Source: Pseudorhizobium xiangyangii
GTDB lineage: Bacteria; Pseudomonadota; Alphaproteobacteria; Rhizobiales; Rhizobiaceae
Direction: 5' to 3'
Assembly (NCBI RefSeq): GCF_020531965.1
Contig: NZ_JAJAWH010000002.1
Location: 62,001 to 126,000, forward strand
Length of the DNA stretch: 64,000 bases
Shown here: piece by piece, positions 41,815 through 50,547 of the stretch
Numbering within the stretch: position 1 is the stretch's first letter
Layout: each line of letters begins with the position of its first letter
Program-made: the position numbers and the translations under genes
Notes under the pieces: model-generated
Told to the model about the DNA's origin: nothing
The model's database searches: none
The model's input: only the letters and a program-made list of their open reading frames with translations

Positions 41815-43485
41815 ATGATGGCTTGCGATGACCGAACGGACGCGCCCGAGGGCGTAACACGACGCAACCTACTCATAGGATCAACAGCGCTTGCGGCGGG
41901 CGCCGCCGCAGTGGCGAATGTTGCTTATGCTCAGGCACAGCCTCAGGCGCAGGCCCCCACCGGGACACCGGCTCCGGCGCCTTCCGCCGCCAAGCCGAAT
42001 ATCCTTGTCATCTGGGGCGATGACATCGGCACATGGAACATCAGCCACAACAACCGTGGCATGATGGGATACATGACGCCCAACATCGACCGAATAGCGG
42101 AGGAAGGTCTCGCCTTCACCGACTATTATGCGCAGCAGAGCTGCACGGCCGGGCGTGCGGCCTTCATAGGCGGCAACGTGCCGGTGCGCACGGGCATGAC
42201 GAAGGTGGGCCTGCCGGGTGCGCCTCAGGGCTGGCAGAAGACCGATGTGACGATGGCGACGGTCCTGAAGAGCCAGGGCTATGCCACGGGCCAGTTCGGC
42301 AAGAACCATCAGGGCGACAGGGACGAGCATCTTCCGACGATGCACGGCTTCGATGAATTCCTGGGCAACCTCTACCATCTGAATGCCGAGGAAGAGCCGG
42401 AGAACCGCGACTACCCCAGGGACCGCAAGATGCCGGACGGCAAGACGTTCGTCGAACAGTTCGGTCCGCGTGGCGTTCTTCACAGCTGGGCCAACGAAGA
42501 CGGGAGCCAGAAGATCGAGAATACCGGGCCCCTGACGAAGAAGCGCATGGAGACGATAGACGATGAGACCATGGCCGCGGCCAAGGATTTCATCACCCGG
42601 CAGCATCAGGCGGGCAAGCCGTTCTTCGTCTGGTGGAACGGCACACGGATGCATTTCAGGACGCATGTGAGGGAGCAGCATACCGGCCTGGCCGGCCCGA
42701 GCGGCGACGAATACCACGATGGCATGGTCGAGCACGACATGCATGTCGGCGAACTGCTTGCACTGCTCGACGAGCTGGGCATCGCCAACGACACGGTGGT
42801 GATGTACTCCACCGACAACGGTCCCCACTACAACACCTGGCCCGATGCCGGGACGACGCCCTTCCGCAGCGAGAAGAATTCGAACTGGGAGGGAGCCTAT
42901 CGCGTGCCGACCTTCGCACGGTGGCCGGGACGGTTCCCGGCGGGCAAGACGCTGAACGGCATCGTTGCGCACGAAGACTGGCTTCCGACCTTCTCTGCAA
43001 TTGCCGGAGAGCCGGATATCAAGACGAAGCTTGCAAACACCATCGAATTGAACGGCCGCTCATACCGAAACTATATCGATGGCCACAATCAGCTCGATTA
43101 CCTTTCAGGCAAGGTGGAGGAATCGCCGCGGCACGAGTTCTGGTACGTCAACGACGACGGACAGGTCGTTGCCGCCCGCTACGACGATTGGAAAGTTGTG
43201 TTCCTCGAAAACCGGGGCGAGGCTTTCGGCGTCTGGCGCGAGCCGTTCATCGAGTTGCGGACCCCGCTGCTTTTCCATCTCCGGCGGGATCCGTTCGAGA
43301 AGGCGCAGCACAATTCCAACACCTATAACGACTGGTTTCTCGAACGCGTCTTCGTGATCGTCCCGATCCAGGCTCTGGCGGCGCAATTCCTGCAGACGAT
43401 GAAGGATTATCCGCCGAGCCAGACGCCCGGCTCGTTCAATCTGAGCAAGATCGAAGCGTCACTGCGTGCAGCGGGTGGTGGCTAG
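41815..43485 (+). CDS. Tat-exported arylsulfatase
   Basis: A 556-residue sulfatase. A twin-arginine signal (TRRNLLIGSTALAAGAAAVA) indicates folding before export. The metal site is WGDDIGTWNIS and the active-site cysteine, to be converted to formylglycine, is Cys110 in SCTAGRAAF. Other family blocks are GKNHQGDRDEHLPTMHGFDEF and DNGPHYNTWPDAG. Substrate is unknown; the large DUF1254 proteins upstream and the PQQ dehydrogenase downstream suggest a periplasmic carbohydrate or sulfate-ester theme but do not define it. GGAGGAG precedes the ATG pair. Confidence 0.92.
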   Translation: MMACDDRTDAPEGVTRRNLLIGSTALAAGAAAVANVAYAQAQPQAQAPTGTPAPAPSAAKPNILVIWGDDIGTWNISHNNRGMMGYMTPNIDRIAEEGLAFTDYYAQQSCTAGRAAFIGGNVPVRTGMTKVGLPGAPQGWQKTDVTMATVLKSQGYATGQFGKNHQGDRDEHLPTMHGFDEFLGNLYHLNAEEEPENRDYPRDRKMPDGKTFVEQFGPRGVLHSWANEDGSQKIENTGPLTKKRMETIDDETMAAAKDFITRQHQAGKPFFVWWNGTRMHFRTHVREQHTGLAGPSGDEYHDGMVEHDMHVGELLALLDELGIANDTVVMYSTDNGPHYNTWPDAGTTPFRSEKNSNWEGAYRVPTFARWPGRFPAGKTLNGIVAHEDWLPTFSAIAGEPDIKTKLANTIELNGRSYRNYIDGHNQLDYLSGKVEESPRHEFWYVNDDGQVVAARYDDWKVVFLENRGEAFGVWREPFIELRTPLLFHLRRDPFEKAQHNSNTYNDWFLERVFVIVPIQALAAQFLQTMKDYPPSQTPGSFNLSKIEASLRAAGGG

Positions 43486-43502
43486 CGTCGATTATGGAAG
43501 CG

Positions 43503-43530
43503 CACCCCGGCGGATTGGTATGCCGGGGTG
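43503..43530. terminator. Hairpin between convergent genes
   Basis: CACCCCGGC and GCCGGGGTG form a nine-base-pair stem around a ten-base loop, between the convergent stops of the sulfatase (43485) and the PQQ lipoprotein (43550). No T run follows, so it may be a weak terminator or simply a stable RNA structure. Confidence 0.4.
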
Positions 43531-43549
43531 ATGCCGTGTCGTACCTTCA

Positions 43550-45235
43550 TCAGTCGCCGGGTGCGGGGCCAGTTGCCGGTCCTGTTGCCGGGTTCTGGGG
43601 CGGTTCGGTCGCGGGAACCTCACCCTGCGGCGGTGTCGGCGAGGTCACGCCTCCTGGGACCGCGGGTGCCGGGGCCTGTTCGGCCGGCTGGCCTGCCGGC
43701 TGTTCGCCCGCCGGTGCGGGGGGCGTTGTGGCGGCAGGCGGTTCGGTCGCGGTAGCAGGTTCAGCGGCAGGGGCAGGCGCAGCTCCACCTGCGCCGCCAG
43801 GTGCCGGTGGAGTCGCAGTTGCCGGGGCAGGAGCAGCCGTTGCGCCACCCACGCCCGCAGGCATCTGATCCGTCGCGATCGGCTCGGGGATCACCGTGCC
43901 GTCGGCTGACGCCACGCGCCAGACGGTGTTGCCCGCGTCGTCGGCGATGAGCAGTGCGCCGGTGCCGTCGATGCCGACGCCGACCGGGCGACCGCGGGCC
44001 TTGTCTCCGCTTAGAAAGTCCGTCACCACATCCTGCGCCACGCCGGATGGCTTGCCGTTTTCAAACGGTACGTAGATCACCTTGTAGCCGTTGAACTGGT
44101 TGCGGTTCCAGCTGCCGTGCTCGCCGACGAAGGCGCCGCTGCGGTACTGTTCCGGCAGGGCGGAGTTCTTGGAGAAGGTGAGGCCGAGGGCGGCGACATG
44201 ACTGGAGAGCGCATAGTCGGGAACGACCGCCTTCTCCACCATGTCCGGTCGCGGCGGGTGCAGCCGCGCATCGACATGGTTGCCGAAATAGCTCCACGGC
44301 CAACCATAGAAGGCACCGTCCTTCACCGAGGTCATGTAATCGGGCACGAGATTGGGGCCGAGTTCGTCACGCTCGTTGATGACGGCCCAGAGTTCGCCGG
44401 TATCCGGGTTGAACGTCAGGCCGTTCGGGTTGCGAAGCCCGGAGGCGAAGATGCGGGAAGCACCGGTCTCGCGGTCCACCTCCCAGATCGCGGCTCGCCC
44501 CCTTTCGGCCTCCAGGCCGCGTTCGCCGGCGTTCGAATTGGAACCCACCGAGGCATACAGGAAGCGGCCGTCCGGGCTGAGTGCCAGGTCCTTGGTCCAG
44601 TGGTGGTTGATAGGCCCGCTGAGCAGATCGGTGATCAGGCGGGGTTCCTCGGTGATCGCGTTCCCACCGAGCGGATAGGGGTAGGCGAGAATGGAATCGG
44701 CGGCCGCGACATAGAGCGTGTCGTCGATCCAGGCCACGCCGAAGGGGGAATCGAGCTTGGTCAGAAGGTCATGGCGTTCGTCCACCTCGCCGTCGCGGTT
44801 GGTGTCGCGAAGCAGGGTTATGAGGTTGCTCTCCTTCTGTTCGCCGCCCCCGCCGCCATGGGCGATCGACATGATCCAGCTGCGGATGAAATCCTTCGGC
44901 CGCTCGGTTGGCCTGCCTTCCGGCGCCTTGCCCTGCACCACCAGAACATCGCCGTTCGGCAGGGTGTGGACGGTGCGCGGATTGGCAAGCTCGGTGGCAT
45001 AGGGGGTGATGGTCAGGCCTTCGGGCACGGTCGGCGTCTCGCCGTCGGCCCAGCCGACCACTTCCGCCACCTTCAGGTCGGGCAGAAGTTCGGTCACCGG
45101 CTCCGGCAGGACCGGATCGGCTCCGATCTGCTGAGATACGTCGAAGTTATCCGGGGCTTCGTTGTTGCAGCCGGCAAGGGCAACGACGAGCAGGGAAACC
45201 GAGGCGAGGGCGGTGGTGCGGGAAAAGCGGCTCAT
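43550..45235 (-). CDS. PQQ-type sugar dehydrogenase lipoprotein (sorbosone dehydrogenase family)
   Basis: A 561-residue lipoprotein with lipobox VALAGC near residue 22. A beta-propeller of the sorbosone/aldose dehydrogenase family follows (GLTITPYATELANPRTVHTLPNGDVLV, DSPFGVAWIDDTLYVA, GSNSNAGERGLEAE, ASGLRNPNGLTFNPDTGELWAVINERDELG, GEHGSWNRN). The last 100 or so residues are a low-complexity Pro/Ala/Thr-rich tail with repeated TATEPPA-like units, not part of the family fold. Start at 45235 for lipoprotein reasons; the longer frame overlaps the next gene. Confidence 0.9.
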   Translation of the reverse strand: MSRFSRTTALASVSLLVVALAGCNNEAPDNFDVSQQIGADPVLPEPVTELLPDLKVAEVVGWADGETPTVPEGLTITPYATELANPRTVHTLPNGDVLVVQGKAPEGRPTERPKDFIRSWIMSIAHGGGGGEQKESNLITLLRDTNRDGEVDERHDLLTKLDSPFGVAWIDDTLYVAAADSILAYPYPLGGNAITEEPRLITDLLSGPINHHWTKDLALSPDGRFLYASVGSNSNAGERGLEAERGRAAIWEVDRETGASRIFASGLRNPNGLTFNPDTGELWAVINERDELGPNLVPDYMTSVKDGAFYGWPWSYFGNHVDARLHPPRPDMVEKAVVPDYALSSHVAALGLTFSKNSALPEQYRSGAFVGEHGSWNRNQFNGYKVIYVPFENGKPSGVAQDVVTDFLSGDKARGRPVGVGIDGTGALLIADDAGNTVWRVASADGTVIPEPIATDQMPAGVGGATAAPAPATATPPAPGGAGGAAPAPAAEPATATEPPAATTPPAPAGEQPAGQPAEQAPAPAVPGGVTSPTPPQGEVPATEPPQNPATGPATGPAPGD

Positions 45236-45678
45236 CGTTCTACACTCCAGATCACGCGGGACCGTCCGCGCGCAGCGAGCAGGACGGTGAAGATCGCCAG
45301 GATGACGGTGATGGTGGATAGAAGAATTCCCATCGGGACGATCGCCGTCCAGCCATCCCCGGCATGGACGAAGCTGTTGAGGACGCCGAAGGCCAGCATG
45401 ACGATGTAGCCGAGCGCAGCTCCCCAGCCGGGACCCCATATGCGGGTCGAACGGCGCAGCATGTCGATCGCGCCGGCCAGCAGTCCGATCCCTCCGAAGA
45501 CGAGGCCGGCAAACAGCAGCCATGCGGAAAAATTGTGCCACATCATGAACGAGGTGCGCCAATACGCGATGTCGGTCAGCAATGTCAGCGTGAAGCAGAC
45601 GAAAGCAAACGGCACGAAGAACGTCCGAAGGGGAAAACCCGCCCTTCCGGACGTCGTGGTCGAATAGGTCGTGGTCAT
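45232..45678 (-). CDS. DUF2231-like four-helix membrane protein
   Basis: A 148-residue membrane protein with four hydrophobic segments (FFVPFAFVCFTLTLLTDIAYW, FSAWLLFAGLVFGGIGLLAGAI, ALGYIVMLAFGVLNSFVHAG, PMGILLSTITVILAIFTVLLAA) in the layout of DUF2231 proteins. It overlaps the PQQ dehydrogenase start by four bases (ATGA), and such a membrane protein is commonly encoded beside this dehydrogenase, so it may serve electron transfer or anchoring. Confidence 0.85.
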   Translation of the reverse strand: MTTTYSTTTSGRAGFPLRTFFVPFAFVCFTLTLLTDIAYWRTSFMMWHNFSAWLLFAGLVFGGIGLLAGAIDMLRRSTRIWGPGWGAALGYIVMLAFGVLNSFVHAGDGWTAIVPMGILLSTITVILAIFTVLLAARGRSRVIWSVER

Positions 45679-45877
45679 GGCGGCGCCTCGGCTGCGAGAG
45701 TGTCAGACACCACTTTTACGGATGAGGGCGGATTTTGTTCCAAGGGGGTCAACTGATCGCGCCGGCGGGCAGCTGTTGAGCAGACGGATTTGCCGCGCCG
45801 CCGCTACCACCCGTTGACACCGCTTTGCCGCATCTGCTCAAACCTTTCCCTGAAGACTGGCGTGACGGGAGGAACGG

Positions 45878-47371
45878 ATGGCAGGATATGTTTTGGCGAT
45901 CGACCAGGGCACCACGTCGACGCGGGCGATCGTCTTCGACGAGGACATGAAGGTCGTGGGCGTCGGCCAGAAGGAATTCACGCAGTTCTTTCCCAAATCC
46001 GGCTGGGTCGAGCACGACCCGGAGGAAATCTGGGGCACGGTCGTTCTCACCATCCGCCAGGCGATCCGCAAGGCGGGCATCAGTGCGTCCGAGATCGCCG
46101 CAATCGGCATCACAAACCAGCGGGAAACGGTGGTGGTGTGGGAACGGGAGACCGGCCAGGCCATCCACAATGCCATCGTCTGGCAGGACCGGCGCACTGC
46201 AAGCTATTGCGAGAAGCTGAAGCGGCAGGAGCTGGAAAAGACGTTCAGGCGCAAGACCGGCCTGCTGCTCGATCCCTATTTCTCCGGCACCAAGCTTTCC
46301 TGGGTGCTTGCCAACGTGAAAGGCGCGCGCGCGCGCGCCGCCAAGGGGCAGCTCTGCTTCGGCACAATCGACACCTATCTGATCTGGCGGCTGACAGGCG
46401 GAAGGAGCTTCGTTACCGACGCCACCAATGCCTCGCGCACGCTGATGTACAATATCAGCGAGAACCGCTGGGACGAGGAACTGCTCGAAATCCTGCGCGT
46501 ACCTTCGGCCATGCTGCCTGAGGTGAAGGATTGCGCCGACGATTTCGGCGTCACGGAAGAGCGGTTGTTCGGCGCCGCCATTCCGATCCTCGGCGTGGCG
46601 GGCGACCAGCATGCGGCGACGATTGGCCAGGCCTGTTTCGCGCCCGGCATGATCAAGTCCACCTACGGCACCGGCTGCTTCGCCGTGCTCAATACCGGCG
46701 CCGACATGGTGCTCTCGAAGAACCGTCTGCTGACGACCATCGCCTATCGCCTGAATGGCGAAACCACCTATGCGCTGGAGGGCTCGATCTTCATTGCCGG
46801 TGCCGCGGTGCAGTGGCTGCGCGACGGCCTTGGCATCATCCGCAAGGCCGAGCAGACCGGCGAACTCGCCGACAGTGCCGATCCCGAGCAGAACGTCTAT
46901 CTCGTGCCGGCCTTTACCGGGCTCGGCGCGCCGCACTGGGACGCGGAAGCGCGTGGCGCGATCTTCGGCCTGACGCGCAATACCGGCCCGGCCGAACTGT
47001 CACGCGCAGCGCTGGAAGCCGTCTGCTACCAGACGCGCGATCTTCTCGACGCCATGCACAAGGACTGGAAGAGCGACGGCAAGCAGACCGTGCTGCGCGT
47101 CGATGGCGGCATGGTTGCCTCCGACTGGACGATGCAGCGGCTGGCCGACCTTCTGGATGCTCCGGTCGATCGCCCGACGATCCTTGAAACCACAGCACTC
47201 GGAGCGGCATGGCTTGCCGGGTCGAGGGCGGGGGTCTGGCCGGATCAAAAGGAATTCGCCCGCCGCTGGGCACGCGAGCGGTGCTTCGAACCAAAGATGG
47301 ACGAGAAGGTCCGCGCCGCCAAGATCCGCGGCTGGAAGGATGCCGTCAGAAGGACGCTGAGCACCACCTGA
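45878..47371 (+). CDS. glpK: Glycerol kinase
   Basis: A 497-residue FGGY-family kinase. N-terminal [19 protein letters not shown] and the ATP/glycerol motifs [23 protein letters not shown] and [20 protein letters not shown] are diagnostic for GlpK. It phosphorylates glycerol to glycerol-3-phosphate with ATP. GGGAGGAA precedes ATG 45878. A run of alternating GC falls in codons 150-155 without breaking the frame. No glpF or glpD is adjacent. Confidence 0.96.
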   Translation: MAGYVLAIDQGTTSTRAIVFDEDMKVVGVGQKEFTQFFPKSGWVEHDPEEIWGTVVLTIRQAIRKAGISASEIAAIGITNQRETVVVWERETGQAIHNAIVWQDRRTASYCEKLKRQELEKTFRRKTGLLLDPYFSGTKLSWVLANVKGARARAAKGQLCFGTIDTYLIWRLTGGRSFVTDATNASRTLMYNISENRWDEELLEILRVPSAMLPEVKDCADDFGVTEERLFGAAIPILGVAGDQHAATIGQACFAPGMIKSTYGTGCFAVLNTGADMVLSKNRLLTTIAYRLNGETTYALEGSIFIAGAAVQWLRDGLGIIRKAEQTGELADSADPEQNVYLVPAFTGLGAPHWDAEARGAIFGLTRNTGPAELSRAALEAVCYQTRDLLDAMHKDWKSDGKQTVLRVDGGMVASDWTMQRLADLLDAPVDRPTILETTALGAAWLAGSRAGVWPDQKEFARRWARERCFEPKMDEKVRAAKIRGWKDAVRRTLSTT

Positions 47372-47390
47372 CGGTCATAACCCGACAAGG

Positions 47391-47966
47391 CTATTCGAAT
47401 CGCTCGCCGGGATAGACGCCCCAGAGCGAAGACTGGTCGAGATAGCCGTCGAGGCCGTTTCGCTGAAGATGCACAGCGCACCAGGTGCCGTCGCACCGGC
47501 CCACATGCATCATCACCTTGGGTGAGAGCTGTGCGGCAACCCGGCCGTTCGACGAGGCGGTGCGCCTGAGCGCAACGGGCTCGTCAAGCCAGGGGCCGAC
47601 GATCGCGGTGCGGTCGCCGGAGAGCAGCGCGCCGGACATCCAGCCGGTCACCCCGTCGACATCCCGAACGCGGCGCCAGTTGCCGTATTCCTCGGTGATC
47701 TCGAACGGCATGCCCTGGTGGGTATAGACCCACTTGGTGGCATAGTCGGTGGAGGGGCCGATGCGCATGCGGGCACGGTTGGATTTCAGCGAGACGAAGC
47801 GCGGCACCGGATAGCCGGTCTCGCGTCCCTTGCGGAAGCCGGCGGCGAGTTCTGCCTGCTGCGCCACCACAGGTTCTGCCGGCAGGAATGCCGGCAGAAA
47901 GGAGAAGGCAAGGCCGCAAGCCATGATCCTGGCTGCGGACCATCGCCCGGTATGCTTTCCTGTCAT
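47391..47966 (-). CDS. Exported SH3-domain protein
   Basis: A 191-residue protein with an N-terminal hydrophobic signal (about residues 12-35) and two bacterial SH3-like repeats (about 58-122, LKSNRARMRIGPSTDYATKWVY, GNWRRVRDVDGVTGWMSGALLSG; and a weaker copy to 190). Such proteins usually act in the envelope, often with cell-wall hydrolases. Start at 47966 is the longest plausible. Converges with glpK after 20 bases. Confidence 0.85.
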   Translation of the reverse strand: MTGKHTGRWSAARIMACGLAFSFLPAFLPAEPVVAQQAELAAGFRKGRETGYPVPRFVSLKSNRARMRIGPSTDYATKWVYTHQGMPFEITEEYGNWRRVRDVDGVTGWMSGALLSGDRTAIVGPWLDEPVALRRTASSNGRVAAQLSPKVMMHVGRCDGTWCAVHLQRNGLDGYLDQSSLWGVYPGERFE

Positions 47967-48006
47967 GAGCCTGCAGGTTCCCTGGCAGCGTAACTGCAGT
48001 CAGGCA

Positions 48007-48498
48007 TCAATTGCACTTCTGCACTTCCTGAAGCGCTGCGGTGACGCCCTTCAGGGAATAGGCGTAGCTCGTCTGGGTGCCCCGTTGCGAGGTGGCTTCC
48101 ACCACCATCTGGCTGCCTGCCCTCATGGCCTTCACCATTTCCGGCTCGGTGGCTTGGTTCTTCACCCAGGCGGCATTGTCCTTGGGCAGCATGCTGAACG
48201 ACTTGTCATCCACCTTGACTGCGACTTCGCTGTCCTGCTTCAGGCCGTATCCCATGATCGCCTGTGGCGCATAGGACGAGCCTTGCGGTGCGACGATTAG
48301 GAAATTGTCCCCGTGGTTGACATTGCTTGGCTGCTGATTGACCGGCACCGAAAGGGCGTAGCAATTCTTCTGGCCGTCCTGGGTATAGGCGTAGACGCCC
48401 CAGGCATCGAATTGCTTGACCCGTGCCGGTTGTGCGACGGCAACTGCGGCCGATCCGAGGGTGAGCGAAAGAGCAAAGCAGCACGTCCGAGTGAACAT
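48007..48498 (-). CDS. IalB-family (invasion-associated locus B) exported protein
   Basis: A 163-residue protein with a signal peptide (CCFALSLTLGSAAVAVA) and the mature FDAWGVYAYTQDGQKNCYALSVP start typical of the invasion-associated locus B family, ending with ALQEVQKC. Cys near residue 43 and near the end suggest a disulfide. Function beyond membership is unknown. The ATG at 48498 is preferred; the longer frame begins before the signal peptide. Confidence 0.8.
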   Translation of the reverse strand: MFTRTCCFALSLTLGSAAVAVAQPARVKQFDAWGVYAYTQDGQKNCYALSVPVNQQPSNVNHGDNFLIVAPQGSSYAPQAIMGYGLKQDSEVAVKVDDKSFSMLPKDNAAWVKNQATEPEMVKAMRAGSQMVVEATSQRGTQTSYAYSLKGVTAALQEVQKCN

Positions 48499-48747
48499 TA
48501 TGCCTCCATCTGATTTCTTTGCGGTGGGTTTCGAGGCCGCGAGGGCCATCCGTGATGAGGCCTTTAATACGGGCGCGGACGGTTACCGGGAAGTTAATAT
48601 CTGTGCCGAAACGGTGCCGACAGTGGTCACAAAGGGGTGAATTCGGATTGATTTGCGTGGTTTTCGGGTCGTTCCCGGTCGGTGTCGATCATTCGTGAAA
48701 ACGGCGACGACACGATGTCGCCGCCGGATAAACAGCAATATCGAGAG

Positions 48748-49176
48748 CTACTTGACCGGCTCGTTCATCGCCCAGAGCACACCGAACGGATCGCGCAGCT
48801 GGCCGTAGCGGTCGCCCCAGAACATCACCTCAAGGTCGGTGACGACCGTCATGCCGGCATCGACGGCGCGCTTCCACCAGAAGTCTATGCCCTCGACCGG
48901 CAGCGTGATTGTGAAGGCCTGCGGCTTTTCCAGCGGATAGCCGTAGTCGGGATAGGCGTCGCTCATCATCAGCGACGATCCGTTGATATAGATATGGACA
49001 TGCATCGTCCGCCCCTGTTCGTCCGGCGGATGGGCGCCGGCCAGCTCGGCACCGAAGGCCTGTTTGTAGAACTCGGCGGCCTTCATCGCACCGTCGATCT
49101 GCAGATAGGCGACGATGCCGCCCTTGACCGGTGCGGCCTGCTGCTGCGCGCTGTTCTGTTCGACTGTCGTTTCCAT
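48748..49176 (-). CDS. VOC-family protein (glyoxalase-like fold)
   Basis: A 142-residue vicinal-oxygen-chelate protein of the PhnB-type subgroup. After a Gln-rich start it has AYLQIDGAMKAAEFYKQAFGAELAG, MHVHIYINGSSLMMSD and DRYGQLRDPFGVLWAM. GGAGGG six bases before ATG 49176 sets the start. Function (metalloenzyme or antibiotic-binding) cannot be inferred. A glutathione transferase gene follows on the same strand upstream. Confidence 0.87.
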   Translation of the reverse strand: METTVEQNSAQQQAAPVKGGIVAYLQIDGAMKAAEFYKQAFGAELAGAHPPDEQGRTMHVHIYINGSSLMMSDAYPDYGYPLEKPQAFTITLPVEGIDFWWKRAVDAGMTVVTDLEVMFWGDRYGQLRDPFGVLWAMNEPVK

Positions 49177-49327
49177 CAATCCCTCCATCGCTGTTTTGCC
49201 CGCCTCTCGCGGGAATGGCTCAAGGACGAACGGGGAGAGCGGCAACCGACAGGGAGGCGGAATTTTTTTCTGCCCGCGTCGTGTCGACGTTGTCGACCGC
49301 GCCCGTCGTTGCTCAAGGGACGTCTCC

Positions 49328-50032
49328 TCAGGGCCTTGCCGGAATGCCCAGGCCGCGTTCCACCGCGGGACGGGCAAGGCCGCGCTCCAACCATTTCGGC
49401 ACGTTCGTCAACTCCTTGTAGTTCACCAGGTCGGCAGCCTCATAGAAGCCGATCAGGTTGCGCACCCAGCCGAGCATGGAAATGTCAGCAATCGTGTATT
49501 CGCCACCCATCACCCATTCCCGGTCTTCCAGGCGGGTCTCCAGCACGCGGATGAGGCGGGCGCTCTCCTTGGCGTAGCGGTCCCGCGGGCGCTTGTCCTC
49601 ATAATCCCTGCCGGCGAATTTGTGGAAGAAACCGAGCTGGCCGAACATCGGCCCGAGCCCGCCCATCTGGAACATCACCCACTGGATCGTCTCGTAGCGC
49701 CTGGCCGGATCGGCGGGCAGGAACTTGCCGGTCTTTTCCGCGAGATAGATCAGGATCGCGCCGCTTTCGAAGAGCGCGAGCGGTTTGCCGCCCGGGCCAT
49801 CCGGATCGAGGATGGACGGGATCTTGCCGTTCGGGTTGAGCGACAGGTATTCCGGTCCCCAGGTCTCGTTCTCGCCGATGTTGATGAAGTGCGGCTCGTA
49901 GGGCAGGCCGGTCTCCTCCAGCATGATCGATACCTTCACGCCGTTCGGCGTCGGCGTGGAATAGAGCTGCAGGATGCTCGGGTTCTCCGCAGGCCAGCGC
50001 CGGGTGATCGGAAAGGTGGAGAGATCGGCCAT
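49328..50032 (-). CDS. Glutathione S-transferase (Ure2p/YfcG-like)
   Basis: A 234-residue two-domain GST. The N-terminal thioredoxin fold is in LQLYSTPTPNGVKVSIMLEETGLPYE, followed by LNPNGKIPSILDPDG and FESGAILIYLAEK (glutathione site), and the all-helical domain from PARRYETIQWVMFQMGGLGPMFGQ. This subgroup includes E. coli YfcG and YghU, which reduce disulfide bonds of small molecules. A near neighbour of the VOC gene on the same strand. Confidence 0.9.
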   Translation of the reverse strand: MADLSTFPITRRWPAENPSILQLYSTPTPNGVKVSIMLEETGLPYEPHFINIGENETWGPEYLSLNPNGKIPSILDPDGPGGKPLALFESGAILIYLAEKTGKFLPADPARRYETIQWVMFQMGGLGPMFGQLGFFHKFAGRDYEDKRPRDRYAKESARLIRVLETRLEDREWVMGGEYTIADISMLGWVRNLIGFYEAADLVNYKELTNVPKWLERGLARPAVERGLGIPARP

Positions 50033-50172
50033 GATGTTTCCTCGCTGTGGTATCGGGCGGTGAACTATAGAGCGGCCGGGCGCCGGCGCCAGTCGTGCGA
50101 GGTTCAGTTTTTCTGATGCGTCATGTCGGCCGGCGCGCTACTCCTTCGTCTTCAATGGAGAAGGAGAACAGA

Positions 50173-50547
50173 ATGCTTTACGCCATCCTTTGCTACGCCA
50201 ACGAAGAGACCGTCTTCGCCTGGTCCAAGGAGGAGGAAGCGGCGGTGATGGGCCGTCTCAATGCCGTGCAGGAACCGCTCGCCAGGGCAGGCAAGCTCGG
50301 CCCGACCGGCCGCCTGATGCCGACGACGGCCGCCACCACCGTGCGCAAGGGCAAGGATGAGCCGCTCGTCATCGATGGCCCGTTCGCCGAGACGAAGGAG
50401 GCCTTGCTCGGTTTCTACACCATCGACGTCGAGACGCTGGACGAGGCGATCGCCTTCTCCAAGGAGCTTTCGGCTGTCAATCCGGGCTCCACGTCCTATG
50501 AAATCCGGCCATTCTACGTCTTCCATCCGAAAGGTTCGCCCGCATGA
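50173..50547 (+). CDS. YCII/DGPF-domain protein
   Basis: A 124-residue YCII-related protein with LYAILCYANEETVFAW and the signature IDGPFAETKEALLGFYTIDV. AAGGAGA lies before ATG 50173. In many actinobacteria and proteobacteria such DGPF proteins are encoded next to ECF42-group sigma factors; here the next gene is exactly that, starting inside this stop codon (ATGA). Biochemical role unknown. Confidence 0.9.
   Translation: MLYAILCYANEETVFAWSKEEEAAVMGRLNAVQEPLARAGKLGPTGRLMPTTAATTVRKGKDEPLVIDGPFAETKEALLGFYTIDVETLDEAIAFSKELSAVNPGSTSYEIRPFYVFHPKGSPA

Noticed and set aside
46323-46338. Alternating GC run in glpK as a possible repeat-driven switch
   Set aside because: The frame is intact and the run codes for Ala-Arg residues within a normal family sequence; no sign of length change can be seen from one sequence.
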